DNA of 64,000 bases. Source: Neoechinorhynchus agilis. Taxonomy: Eukaryota > Acanthocephala. Made by a program: the position numbers and the translations under genes. Shown piece after piece: positions 1 through 9,443 of this stretch. Where the stretch lies: positions 16,058,001 to 16,122,000 of the forward strand of contig CM121342.1 of the NCBI GenBank assembly GCA_051530055.1, given 5' to 3'. Each line of letters begins with the position of its first letter. Position 1 is the first letter of the stretch. The notes below the pieces were generated by a model. It did no database searches and was not told the DNA's origin. It was given only the letters and a program-made list of their open reading frames with translations.

Positions 1-462
1 CTGTTGGCGGCCTTCTCCACGACTTGTCACATTCTTACTTCTGGACGTTTGTGTTTGCGAGTGCGGTGCTTGCATTGAGTGCACTTGTAATGGCCGCATG
101 GCCATTTGCTGCAGAAACACCCACGGAGATCGATTCCATTATCATATCGGCTACAACCGATACAACGATTGATCATTCGCCAATTAATCGAGAGGGCTGA
201 GAGATTGTATGCGCGTGTATACACAACGAACGTTTGTCTATATAAATGCGTTTCGCTATCGCTCTCTCTCGGTGAACGAAGGCTATCGAAATTCGTCACC
301 AAGTCATAGAAGCGCATTCTACGAGTACCGAAAATGCACTTTGTCGCCGTGCTAAAACCCTAATTAATCCATAATGATGAATTCGGTAGTTGGTGGGTCG
401 GGTTTTTTGCTCTACAACCAACACTCATACTTCAAATTAAACTTATAAGAATACTGTAAATG
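1..462. other. Downstream flank of eRF1; only a weak cysteine-rich ORF
   Basis: No gene is supported here. A 96-codon minus-strand ORF (317 to 27) ends in a cysteine/histidine-rich stretch containing CIGC, CFC and CTQC spacings. It matches no family I recognise and has no visible splice context. It could be one exon of a gene that continues beyond the window edge, or chance. Confidence 0.25.
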
Positions 463-2094
463 TCAACAATAATCGTTGTAATCAATGTCGTCGCCATAAT
501 CGAGGTCATTGATGTGGTCTGGTGTTACTTCGAGTTTGTATCTCAGGATACCTAAGTGTGTACACGAGTCACAGTTACCATGCGGCCATAAGGTGACGAA
601 TACCTCCAATTCCACCGAAACCTCGAACGAATTGACTACCTTCTTGAGATCGGTCGGTCACAATCTCCAGCGAAGTCCCTTGAACGAAATGGGGAGGGGG
701 TTTATCAGCCTAAGTTTCAGCAGTTCTCATAAACAAATATTCTTAGCAAGGTATTCAAAATTACAAAAACCAGCTGATTTTGAAAGAAAGCGATCGTACC
801 GAATGACTTGTAATTGTTGGCGAACCACTCGATCACGTTCATTGTTTCCACTATCTCCAGATCCTGATCCGTCTAAAAAGAAAAAAATGCATAGATATCA
901 GTTTCACACTCTTACCTCTTTATCCCTGAAATGTTGTTTCTCCTTCTCTTCTTCTGGCTTCAAAAATATCTCCTTACTGTCGCCAGTAGCTGGATTCTTT
1001 ATGACATACCGATTGATATCCAAATTCTCCCAAACTATCAGTATCTCCACCGCGCCGCTTTGAAGTGCATAAAGGGTATCCTCGATCCCAAAACAGTACA
1101 GACCAGAATCCCGCGATATTTCGTCGAAATATCGATTAATTAGTTTTTTCTCTTGAATGAATTTGACGTTTTGAAGGCACTCGCTAGCCAGTTCAATGGC
1201 CTGATTGAATCCATTGTCGCCCCCATATGAGATATCGACGATTTTGATCACTCTTGACTGCAACCGAGGATCAAACATGTCACTTTGGCTGAGTTCCGTC
1301 TTAAAATCAGCACTCCCGGCCAGAACGATGCCACTGCAATTGACCCGATCGTTCGATATGTAGCACGTTACCGCAGTTTCGGCCACTTTCCTTATATAAT
1401 TATGCCGTTTTTCCATGCGGAGACGAGCGAAACGTAGCGCAGATTGTCCACCTCGACCGTGCTTCTTTGGAAGATCGACAGTAAAACGTGTTAGAACCTA
1501 TTTAGATTGATGTGAGATGGCCATTAATGCAGAGCCACTCACATTCCGGGCATTTCCTTGTAAGGTTCCAAACAGTGCCCCATTGCCGTCTATGACGATA
1601 AAACCGAATCTTGTATCGTCCACAAGAAGTGCACTTAGGGCCTATTGAAGAAAATGTAGAAAAAGAATCATCGAAACATTACGCACTTCGGTGTGAAACT
1701 TATTGTCGCACAAATACAACGACGTATTGATGGCCTTAAAAGGCTCAAAATCGATATTAACCTTCTTTTCTTTTCCATCCTCGGTCACTATTGTCCCACA
1801 ATAAACAACAAGACCTTGATCAGGAACTCGATTATACAATTTAAGACGAGTTTGAACGCTGGTGATCGCACTTAATACCGATGACCGATTCACCCGATTT
1901 TTTATGTTGCTCGCTGTGCCGTACTCATCAGCGAGCATCTTTGATATACGGCTAATTTGATCCTTTGGTGGAATGATTAGCGATATCATACTTGTGCCGT
2001 TTCCACGAGCCATCTCGAGACTCTTTATCAACTTGCGTATCTTCCACATCTCAATATTGCGATCCGATGATACGGCTTCCGATTGACCATCCAT
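463..2094 (-). CDS. ETF1: Eukaryotic peptide chain release factor subunit 1 (eRF1)
   Basis: eRF1 recognises all three stop codons in the ribosomal A site and triggers peptidyl-tRNA hydrolysis together with the GTPase eRF3. Six exons read from high to low coordinate: 2094-1687, 1641-1543, 1497-916, 872-800, 678-604, 551-463. The introns are 45, 45, 43, 121 and 52 bp, all GT/AG, and the exons sum to 441 codons plus TGA (the human protein has 437). Visible landmarks are the GTS region ([14 protein letters not shown]), YLCDNKF for codon reading, the catalytic GGQ loop ([11 protein letters not shown]), the long central/C domain, and an acidic end ([15 protein letters not shown]). The NIKS motif reads NIKN ([11 protein letters not shown]). 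I chose the ATG at 2094, which gives [14 protein letters not shown] longer TTG-initiated reading is less likely, because a pyrimidine-rich AG (possible splice acceptor) lies just upstream. Identification is certain; exon limits were read by eye. Confidence 0.96.
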
Positions 2095-2410
2095 TTCCGG
2101 CAAATTATCTACAACATAAAAAATACGATCGCAAGTGCTGAAATATTAGACTCTAGCTTTCGTTTATGAGCTGATTTTTGCCTCAAACGACTGGAAAGAA
2201 AAAATCTTCTTAAAACGCAAAAGTTACATCAATTCTCTTTGAAGAAGAACAACAAATGATTCGGCCCTGGAAAACACTCGCTTTTACAAGGCAAAAAAAG
2301 ATCAGTATAAAAACGGTAGATGCACCCAAATGCCAACATAATTACAAGAACATATTTCTTTGTTATATACAGTAGCATTATTTAAGAAGAAGCGATTTGA
2401 ACGCTCAATC

Positions 2411-2689
2411 TCACAAAATCTGCCCGAATTCTCTTAAATTTTCAATATCAGTTGATGATAGTTCGGCATGGTTTCGCAGTTCGTCAAAGTTTCTTCGAAT
2501 GTTCATCCCATCTGCAGCTAAAGACTGTTTGACTTTATCCACAGTGTGGGTCAGATTTTCAATCACAACACGAAGCTCCCGAAACGACAGATTAAGATCG
2601 ACTGCTGTAGGCTCCTCTTGAATTTGCTTCAATTCATTCTTCAGTGCTTTCAAAGCAACCGACGTCTTCTTAAATTGTTTGCATTCCAT
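2411..2689 (-). CDS. Small coiled-coil protein, function unknown
   Basis: A 92-residue ORF rich in K, E, L and N with heptad-like spacing throughout (ALKALKNELKQIQEE; LRVVIENLTHTVDKVKQSL). It has no membrane segment or signal peptide. It lies 317 bases upstream of the eRF1 start on the same strand. A strong pyrimidine tract plus AG sits three bases before the ATG, as for neighbouring true genes, which argues that it is expressed. The size and all-helical character suit a subunit of a small complex (BLOC/BORC, kinetochore or IFT-like), but I cannot assign a family. Confidence 0.55.
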   Translation of the reverse strand: MECKQFKKTSVALKALKNELKQIQEEPTAVDLNLSFRELRVVIENLTHTVDKVKQSLAADGMNIRRNFDELRNHAELSSTDIENLREFGQIL

Positions 2690-3055
2690 TCTCTACAAAA
2701 GCGAAACAAACAGTTCAATTCAAAACAATGAAAAGTTTCTTGGTGCATTCAAAAGCGAAAAATCAGTCGTACCATTCAATTACAAAAGACTTGGGTGCGT
2801 AGTAATCCTGGTTCCCTCCGATCTTTTTGTTTAAAATTCTTCCGTGTTTAACTACGTCGAATTCGTCAATTCTTCTGAAGAAGCTGGACTATATTCCGGC
2901 CATTAAAGTAGGGATTTATACTTTGTTATGGACGACAATTTGTTCAATCCGATATTTTTGCACACTTCCATTGAGGGGTATCGTGAAATACTAATTGATT
3001 TTCCAGCCGCATGATTGATAAAGTTTTTGTTTTGTGAAATAATGGACACTTGGGC
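2690..3055. other. Intergenic, no gene seen
   Basis: AT-rich sequence between the coiled-coil gene and a Penelope-like tail. No ORF or repeat here can be supported. Confidence 0.4.
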
Positions 3056-3140
3056 TGTTGTAATAAACAATTCCTGAAGAAGCCATAAGATGGTAAAAGC
3101 TCGGAAATAAAGATTTTTATCATTACAACGGGCAAAGTGT
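3056..3140 (+). mobile_element. Penelope-like element 3' tail with ribozyme-like fold
   Basis: An ~80-bp module reads CTGAAGA (3074-3080), a short hairpin region, GAAA (3104-3107), then an AT-rich hairpin ending in ATC. The outer flanks TTGTAAT (3058-3064) and ATTACAA (3122-3128) are perfectly complementary. The same module recurs at 27,091-27,155 (+) and 26,486-26,549 (-). The order of conserved blocks resembles the hammerhead ribozymes known from Penelope-like retroelement ends. The pairing next to the CTGAAGA core is imperfect, so ribozyme activity is inference. Confidence 0.5.
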
Positions 3141-3539
3141 CCATTTTAGAAAACAACAACTGGACCTCTTGAAGAGAATAAGGCAACTTTGAAACCTAAC
3201 CTAACTAGAGTGTGAATATCCACTCGCCCATCAATATCGGACTCAATGAATTATTCCAGTTTTCCGTCATAACAAAAATGAAAAGCAGCTCAATCTTCAA
3301 ACGAATAGATTTGCAGAAATTAGTCTCGTATTTTGGTAGCCTTTGTTGCTTGATTTTACTCGAAAAGCCGTCCTAAAATGGTTATCATTTTGCAAGTTCA
3401 ATTTGTTTTTAATTTAACAAACAAACGTGTTGCATTCACTTTTATGGTTCGATTGGTATAACTGTAACGAAATGGTGAATAAGCAATCCAATGTTTACCA
3501 AACAGTCGCTTTTGTTTAAAGCTTTGTAAAAATATCAGC

Positions 3540-3645
3540 ATCGCCGTGTTGAGAGGCAACACAGCAAGCATTCGGGCGACAATTGAGAACGGGACGGCTG
3601 GGCATTTTTTTAGGGATGAAGTTTTCCTCCAAGATCTTTATCTGC
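3540..3645 (+). mobile_element. 3' tail of a restriction-endonuclease-type LINE (fragment 1)
   Basis: Plus-strand translation gives RGNTASIRATIENGTAG, the extreme C-terminal motif (QRGNAASVxATV) of the LINE family whose longer copy lies at 32.9-34.4 kb. Only about 100 bp remain, as expected from heavy 5' truncation. Confidence 0.55.
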
Positions 3646-3711
3646 TAATTTAAGTAAAATCTTAAGCTTCAAAAAGAACCTTATCTAGAAAGAAAAAACA
3701 AGCCACCGGCG

Positions 3712-3810
3712 ATATGCGATCCAGCAGCTTCCTGTTGCAGCGAATCAGCGCGGCGATCCAACGCGGCAATGCCGCGGCCATCAAGGAAGCTGCCGAACAA
3801 TCATAACATT
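3712..3810 (+). mobile_element. 3' tail of a restriction-endonuclease-type LINE (fragment 2)
   Basis: Plus-strand translation gives SFLLQRISAAIQRGNAAAIKEAAEQS and then a stop, matching the C-terminus SFLVQNISLAIQRGNAASV of the 32.9-34.4 kb copy. It is GC-richer than its surroundings. It lies ~70 bp after fragment 1, so two separate insertions accumulated here. Confidence 0.65.
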
Positions 3811-4277
3811 TGAATCAAAAAATAGTTAAATTAAAATATTATTGAATTGACGGACAGTTTTAAGTCTCTTCAAATTTGAAATAGTATCCTTCATCTCAAG
3901 GCTTTTATTTTTGAATAAAATGCTTGATTCTTTTTGAAAAAGTTTCGGTGTGAGCCTTCTTTTTTATCTTGATTTCATAAATGTTGTCATAGGTCAAAAA
4001 GCTTTTGAATGGCCATATTTTAGCAATAATTGCATTCCCGTTCATAAAACATCTGCATTTTAATTGGTTTTTCTTATTTGCGCTCACGTGTTATTAGTAT
4101 TTACGATTACTTAATCGATATCTCTGATCTTTTTTGGTTTATTGCTGATAAGTCACAAAAATGTATCAGTTCATTTTTTTCGACGAGGTTTCTCAATTTA
4201 GCTATTGGATGATGTTTGATTGTAGGAAATGGAATCGACGACTTATCCATCACCTCGGCCTGTTTAGACATTTTAAG
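3811..4277. other. Intergenic, upstream of EIF1AD
   Basis: AT-rich with no supported ORF. The last bases before 4278 form an AG-ended pyrimidine-containing stretch directly abutting the EIF1AD ATG, a possible splice or trans-splice acceptor. Confidence 0.4.
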
Positions 4278-4857
4278 ATGCATCATTTTACAAAGCGAAA
4301 ATTTACCTGCATGGAACTAGATGACGTTTATCTACCAGAAAAGGGGCAATTGATTGCAAAGGTAATTTTACGATTTAATCAATTCTTTAGTTACCGTTCA
4401 ATATAAGTCACTTGAATCACGGGGAAACCGACTGTTCAAAATCATTGACCAATTGGGTGAAGAATATCTTGTTAGTCTTCCACTTCGATTCAGTCATGTA
4501 GGATACTTGAAAAGCGGTTGGTTTTTTTTGGCTGGAGAAGTCACAGAGGTCGATTTTTTAGGCAACTACCTTATTGTGGAACCAATCAAGGAAGGGAAAA
4601 AAGTCCGAGGTGAAGTAGCCAGGATTCTTTACGAGAAACAAGTCCAGTACATCGTTGAAAACGGTCAATGGTGGGTTTCTGAGAAAAGGGTCTTTCTTAT
4701 TCTTTAACTTTTCAATCGAAAAAGGCCCAAGTGCTTCGATATTCCTTTTAATGTTAAGAGAAAACTTGAAAAAGCCAATCGAACTACTCAAATCGAACCT
4801 TCATTGTTACCTCCATCCTCTTCGTCCGATAGTGATTTGCCTGAAGATGACGAATAA
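4278..4857 (+). CDS. EIF1AD: EIF1AD-like S1/IF1-fold RNA-binding protein
   Basis: EIF1AD is an eIF1A-like OB-fold protein implicated in late 40S ribosome maturation. Four exons (4278-4361, 4408-4516, 4562-4670, 4725-4857) separated by 45-54 bp GT/AG introns give 144 aa. Family hallmarks in order: TKRKF at the N-terminus, QLIAKSLESRGNRLFKI, EEYLVSLPLRF, KSGNYLIVEPIKEGKKVRGEVARIL (OB-fold core), and a short serine/acidic tail ending SSSSDSDLPEDDE. The ATG at 4278 is preferred because the family starts a few residues before TKRK; an in-frame upstream ATG at 4161 would add a non-conserved leader. The human protein is slightly longer, mainly in the acidic tail. Confidence 0.9.
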
Positions 4858-5115
4858 CCGAAAAACGAGGTTGAACTTTGTGTAAAATAAGTAATTGTGG
4901 AACTTTGTACAAAATAAATTAATTTTTGTTATTAAGAGCCCTGGTTTCCCAAGATGGATTTTTTACGATCGCGTTCGCCAGTCTTGTTTGATGAGCAAAC
5001 GAGCGAGAGTCATGTTCGTGGTCATAATCTCTAATTAAAGAATATTCTTTTGCTATGTTAAAGACTGCTCGTTTTTATTAGGAAATTTTAAAGTAACTTT
5101 CAATAGTCCTATACG
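4858..5115. other. Intergenic, no gene seen
   Basis: The 3' flank of EIF1AD. I see no coding or structured signal. Confidence 0.4.
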
Positions 5116-5362
5116 GACAAAATACAGGGCCCTGAATCGAAATCATTATTTCGTTCCCCTTGGCGTCGATATACTCGGGTCGTTTGGTACCGCGGCGCAG
5201 GACCTGGTCAAGCAATTGTCTAACAGGCTCAGACGAATAATTGGCGATCAGAGGGCAGGAGCATTTTTCCTACAAAACATTAGTCTGGCTGTGCAACGGG
5301 AGGGAACGCTGCATCCGTCCTTTCGACCATCACATCATTACGGCAGCTGAGTGATCCAGAGC
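5116..5362 (+). mobile_element. 3' tail of a restriction-endonuclease-type LINE (fragment 3)
   Basis: Plus-strand translation gives NHYFVPLGVDILGSFG, AAQDLVKQLSNRLRRI and GDQRAGAFFLQNISLAVQR and then an altered end. This is colinear with YHFVPFAVETLEAFG and SFLVQNISLAIQR of the 32.9-34.4 kb copy. The end (ATCCAGAGCGGTGGTGT) is shared with the fragment at 20.7 kb, so both belong to one subfamily. Confidence 0.75.
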
Positions 5363-5916
5363 GGTGGTGTTAGTGATTTCATGACATTTATGATTAAACA
5401 TAGAAATGAAAATTTTTGCAAGCGAATACAATGAATATCGCCGATTTTTCAATCACATGCTGATTCTCTAGGTATTGAACAGAATATTCGTCGAGGTCTT
5501 CTTGATTTATAGGGAGACCACTGATATAGAAACCGTTAAGACTTATAAACGAGATTAGCGATATAGTGGAAAGTTTAAAAGTTGGCAAGATAAAGATTGA
5601 ATGATTTTTTTCAAGATGGATTGACAGGTACGCATTTGGATTGAAACTGAAATCTTATAGAGCATGGACTTCTATAATTCAAATAAAATCTGTTTTTTGG
5701 ACCTTTTACGCACTTGATTTCTCAGCAAACCGAATTATGTCAACTGTCAGGGCATTGAACCCAAACAATGTTCGTTTTGCAAGCAAAATGCAGCTCGTCC
5801 ATCATAAACCATCTTTCGAACTCATGTACATCTGCCTCGTGATTTACGCTCCTAGGCATCAACTGGTTGCTGCCACATAAATGCGCTCAGCGAGTCCCGT
5901 TGTTAGTAACGAAAAA
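5363..5916. other. Intergenic, upstream of repeat-peptide gene
   Basis: Contains short ORFs on both strands (60-80 codons) without recognisable motifs. A TTGTTAG acceptor-like stretch lies shortly before the ATG at 5917. Confidence 0.35.
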
Positions 5917-6764
5917 ATGAAGATTTACTTCCTGTATTCATGTGAGTTCTTGAATGTAAATAGAAAGGAATCGAAAAACAAGTACCCATTTAGGTATCAT
6001 TGCGATTCTGGCACCTACAAGGGATAGTAGCTCGGTGCTGAGCGCCGCTCTGGTAAGCACAATTGATTTGATTAACGGATGTTGTAAGCACTTTATTTAG
6101 TCTCGCCCTTTTGAATCCAATGATAGACTTCCATCATGGGGACCTCCTCAAAGGGTAAGACTTGAAAGACAATGAATAATAGTATAAATAGCGATTTATT
6201 TAGCCTCGCCCTTTTGAATCTAATGATAAACTTCCATCTTGGGGACCTCCTCAGAGGGTAAGACTTGAAAGACAATGAATAATAGTATAAATAGCGATTT
6301 ATTTAGCCTCGTCCTTTTGAATCCAATGATAGACTTCCATCTTGGGGACCCCCTCAAAGTGTAAGACTTTAAGGATGCATTACTTAAATCCTAAAAAGCG
6401 TTTTATTTAGCATCGCCCTCATGATTCTAGTGATAAACTTCCATCTTGGGGACATCCACAAAGGGTAAGACTTTAAGGATGCAGGACTTAAATCCTAAGG
6501 CGCGCTTTATTTAGCCTCGTCCTTTTGAATCCAATGATAGACTTCCATCTTGGGGACCTCCTCAAGGGGTAAGACTTTAAAGACGCAAGACTTAAATCCT
6601 AAAAAGCGTTTTATTTAGCCTCGCCCCCATGATTCCAATGATAGACTTCCATCTTGGGGACCACCTCAAAGGGTAAGACTTTCAAGACGCAGGACTTAAA
6701 TCCTAAAAAGCGTTTTATTTAGCCTCGTCCTTTTGAGTCCGATCCCAGATCTGCATCGCAGTGA
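5917..6764 (+). CDS. Secreted tandem-repeat peptide precursor, one repeat per exon
   Basis: Not a family I recognise. Nine exons: 5917-5941, 5994-6052, 6101-6154, 6204-6257, 6307-6360, 6411-6464, 6515-6568, 6619-6672, 6723-6764 (TGA 6762-6764), giving 149 aa. Exons 1-2 encode a likely signal peptide, MKIYFLYSCIIAILAPTR, followed by DSSSVLSAAL. Exons 3-8 are each exactly 54 bp in phase 0 and encode 18-residue variants of PRPFESNDRLPSWGPPQR; exon 9 starts the repeat (PRPFESDPR) and terminates. LPSWG is invariant, while FE/HD, N/S, R/K and the last residue (R, S, G) vary. Each intron is 49-50 bp, starts GTAAGA and ends TTTATTTAG. All copies keep an open frame and carry some synonymous changes (TCA/TCT, CAA/CAG), which argues for coding. 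Likely a secreted repetitive protein or a prohormone cut at single Arg/Lys; the function is inference. Confidence 0.75.
6085..6735 (+). repeat. ~103-104 bp tandem exon-intron minisatellite
   Basis: About six and a half direct copies of a unit formed by a 54-bp exon plus a 49-50 bp intron. Introns 3-4 form one sequence group (containing GACAATGAATAATAGT) and introns 5-8 another (containing GACTTAAATCCTAA). Expansion therefore happened in at least two steps, and it copied exon and intron together. Confidence 0.9.
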
Positions 6765-7546
6765 CGCCAGAAAAGCATAGCCAGTTTTTAGTGCTTAGAA
6801 CGGCGTGCAGTATTATCTTTGTCATTCTGATCTTTGATTGCTTATGAAATAAAAATGCTAACAAATTGATATGTTAAATGGTGCGGTATGGGAGACTTTG
6901 TTAAAGGTTATATTGGTTACACATGAAACGTAGGCGTCCGGATCTCGGCAGAATAATATTCTATTAATTTTCGACTAAAGCTATTGGTAAATTCGAGCCC
7001 ACAAAGGAGAAAATCCGGGTGGGTGAGAACGATTAAGGACGAGAGCGCAGGCGAAACTTCAATTAAACAGGCTGGCTCCCACCTCTTGATTTACACTGAT
7101 TTGATGACTTGCCCGCATGCCGACAAATATACTACATTCTATTTTTTCTGGATAACATTTTCTGGTAGTCGTTCTTGTTCAGGTACGGTCGTCATCGTGG
7201 CGTATTGAACTTTTAATCCTGAAGTCGGTTTCAATAAAATAATACGAAACCACAGACGGCTGTAAAAGTTTAAAAAGGTTTAACCCGATTCTTCGGCAAA
7301 GCGACAACTATGATCTATAGAATATTGTTTGAATAAATTCAATCCAACAACATATCCTCCAATAACCACAATCTATCAGTGATTTGTATACATCTGATCC
7401 CAATCGTGTGCCATTGCCCCTGCAACATTCCAAAACCCGACAGCAAACCTTTTTTCTAACTGGTAACCAGGCAACGCGGGGGCGGCTAACGATATCTCTT
7501 TAAACAACTGATTCTGCAGTCAGACACAATCTCTCGTCTTGAAATA
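6765..7546. other. Intergenic, no gene supported
   Basis: A 74-codon ORF (6984-7208, +) has no recognisable feature. Nothing else is supported before the cysteine-rich gene. Confidence 0.35.
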
Positions 7547-7969
7547 ATGGAATTCACCAATGTTGGAAATTGCCGACGACCCCGCTACTATGGTACCTGC
7601 GTTACGGATAACAATTGCCGTCCGCAAATGTGCCACCAGACCATTTGTTATCAACCACCTCCGTTGATGGTTCAGCGAACCATCTATCAACCAACCGTTC
7701 AAATTCAAGAAAGAGTCTTGCCTTGTTCAGGGCAGACCTACAAAAGAAGAATTGTTAAACAGGGAAATTGTGTTTGCAGTCCAAGGTACGAATGTGGTCC
7801 TTCTAAAATGGTCTGCGAACCGATTCAGACTTGTCCTGATTTAATATGTGAAGAACGAAGATGCTGCACGCCATCGCAAATGATTTGCGAGCCACCAAGG
7901 ACCACGAGTTGCTGCCCAGCTCCAAAGATTCACAGAGTCTGTTATTTGCCTTACTCGAGAATTTAAGCT
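7547..7969 (+). CDS. Cysteine-rich protein, unknown function
   Basis: An intronless ORF of 139-140 codons with 18 cysteines, many in CxxxxC, CC and CxC spacings, plus proline-rich stretches (CYQPPPLMVQ, SCCPAP). It has no signal peptide or membrane segment. The composition resembles structural proteins stabilised by disulfides or zinc, for example sperm-tail outer-dense-fibre or keratin-associated types. That comparison is by composition only. It sits just upstream of CFAP298 in convergent orientation. The start is the first in-frame ATG. Confidence 0.6.
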
Positions 7970-8091
7970 ATAACTTTCACTGAATTAAATTAAGTTTTTC
8001 TGAATGATCCAACTACTGTTCAACATATTTATGAAAGATTTCAGACAAAATAACTTAACAACAATTCGTCTTTTATTCTTCATCTAGAAAA

Positions 8092-8895
8092 TCACTTCCA
8101 CTTCAAATCATTAGTGTTGTGAATATGCTTCTGCATTGATCGATTATCGGCGAGCTCTGAATCGTAAAAGCAAATATCTTCATCGGCTATGGCCTTTTCT
8201 TCATTCTTATTTTTCCTATGAAAATATTCCATCATTGCTACTTCATCGTCTTTGCTCATTCGCGGTTCACGAGCCGGTGGATGTTCGACAGAATCAGGAA
8301 CAAGTCTAATAATCACTTTTGTGTTTTCGAAATTGCCACAGATATCACCAATTTTCTTTGTCTTTGGAATTTTTTTACCGCTGAACCAGATTGCGTATTC
8401 ACAGGGGTTAGGTTCTTCCAATATTTTATACACTGATTGAGGGCACCTTCCATTTTGATCAATCATTGTGCATAACGTGCGTAATCGTTCAATAGTCCGG
8501 TCTACGCTTTCTATAGTCAAGTGCTTGTTAAGGTCAACTAATTTCTAAATAAGTACATCGATTCAAAGAAAAACGAGGCATACAAACGTTTGATATATCG
8601 TCTAGACAGTGTTGTACAGTTCGCTGTGTAGTGTCCACAAAATCAGGAAATGGAAGATTCGGAATTTCACTGGTGGTAGTCCCTACATCTTTCAACATTC
8701 GAGTAAATTCTACATTAGCCAGAAAGACCATTAATGTATTCAAGTGATAAACTCACCTTTACACGCTTCGTGTATTTTGGATGCCTGCTTATAAATATAA
8801 GAAAGATCCTCCGATGCTTGATTAATTAAAGTCTTGACGGAAGTGGAAAACAGAAACTGAATACTGTCATCAACTTTTACGTGAATAACTACCAT
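8092..8895 (-). CDS. CFAP298: Cilia- and flagella-associated protein 298
   Basis: CFAP298 (C21orf59/Kurly) is a cytoplasmic factor needed for assembly of outer dynein arms and for cilia polarity. Three exons (8895-8757, 8709-8588, 8544-8092) with 47- and 43-bp GT/AG introns give 237 aa; the human protein is 290. The start MVVIHVKVDDSIQFLF matches the family start MVLLHVKRGDESQFLL. The C-terminal half is colinear with the family: YAIWFSGKKIPKTKKIGD, NTKVIIRL, PAREPRMSKDD, MMEYFHRKN and ADNRSMQKHIHNTNDLKWK. A pyrimidine-rich AG directly abuts the ATG. Shortening is in the central region. Confidence 0.92.
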
Positions 8896-9443
8896 CTGAA
8901 TTGAGGTAAAATCATTTGGGTTCAAATAAGTTATTCAAGTTTTTAGTAAGCATCGATCAATACACTTTGACCGAGGAAATGCAAAACACTTTAATCAATT
9001 TATGCCATTTTTGCTCTCTCTCTAGTTTTTAAAACAATACGATCTTACGAGTAAATAACTTAAAAAAGAGCAATAAGCGTAAAATTACTATTCTGCAAAA
9101 GGTGTGATTTTTTAAAATATAACAAGCGAATGGAAACAGTTTTGTGGAAACATTTCACATAAATCAAACGATTTTGATTGGAAAATTTGGAATGCGTTTT
9201 CGTCAACAGTACAAAAAGCACTTAACAGATAGATATCAGGATTACAAAATAACTAATTTTATTAAGTGTTCTCATGAACGTAGCGTCCTTGGCACATTCC
9301 TTCACTTAACAAGGACGTTGTTCGAAACATGACTCTTAATTTAGGAAGTGTCGTATCGCCGATCTTTTGTAAAATCTCACAGAAAATTGGCTTCTCGGTC
9401 TTCCATATACAATAAATAAAGAATGCCTTTAATCATGGCGATT
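8896..9443. other. Intergenic between VAC14 and CFAP298
   Basis: About 550 bp, AT-rich, holding the upstream region of CFAP298 and the 3' end of VAC14 (both minus strand). Only a 62-codon ORF of no evident meaning. Confidence 0.4.

Noticed and set aside
509-1063. 184-codon plus-strand ORF
   Set aside because: Antisense shadow covering eRF1 exons and introns.
2944-3186. 80-codon minus-strand ORF containing ISELLPSYGFFRN
   Set aside because: Its distinctive part is the reverse complement of the Penelope-like tail module that recurs at 26.5 and 27.1 kb.
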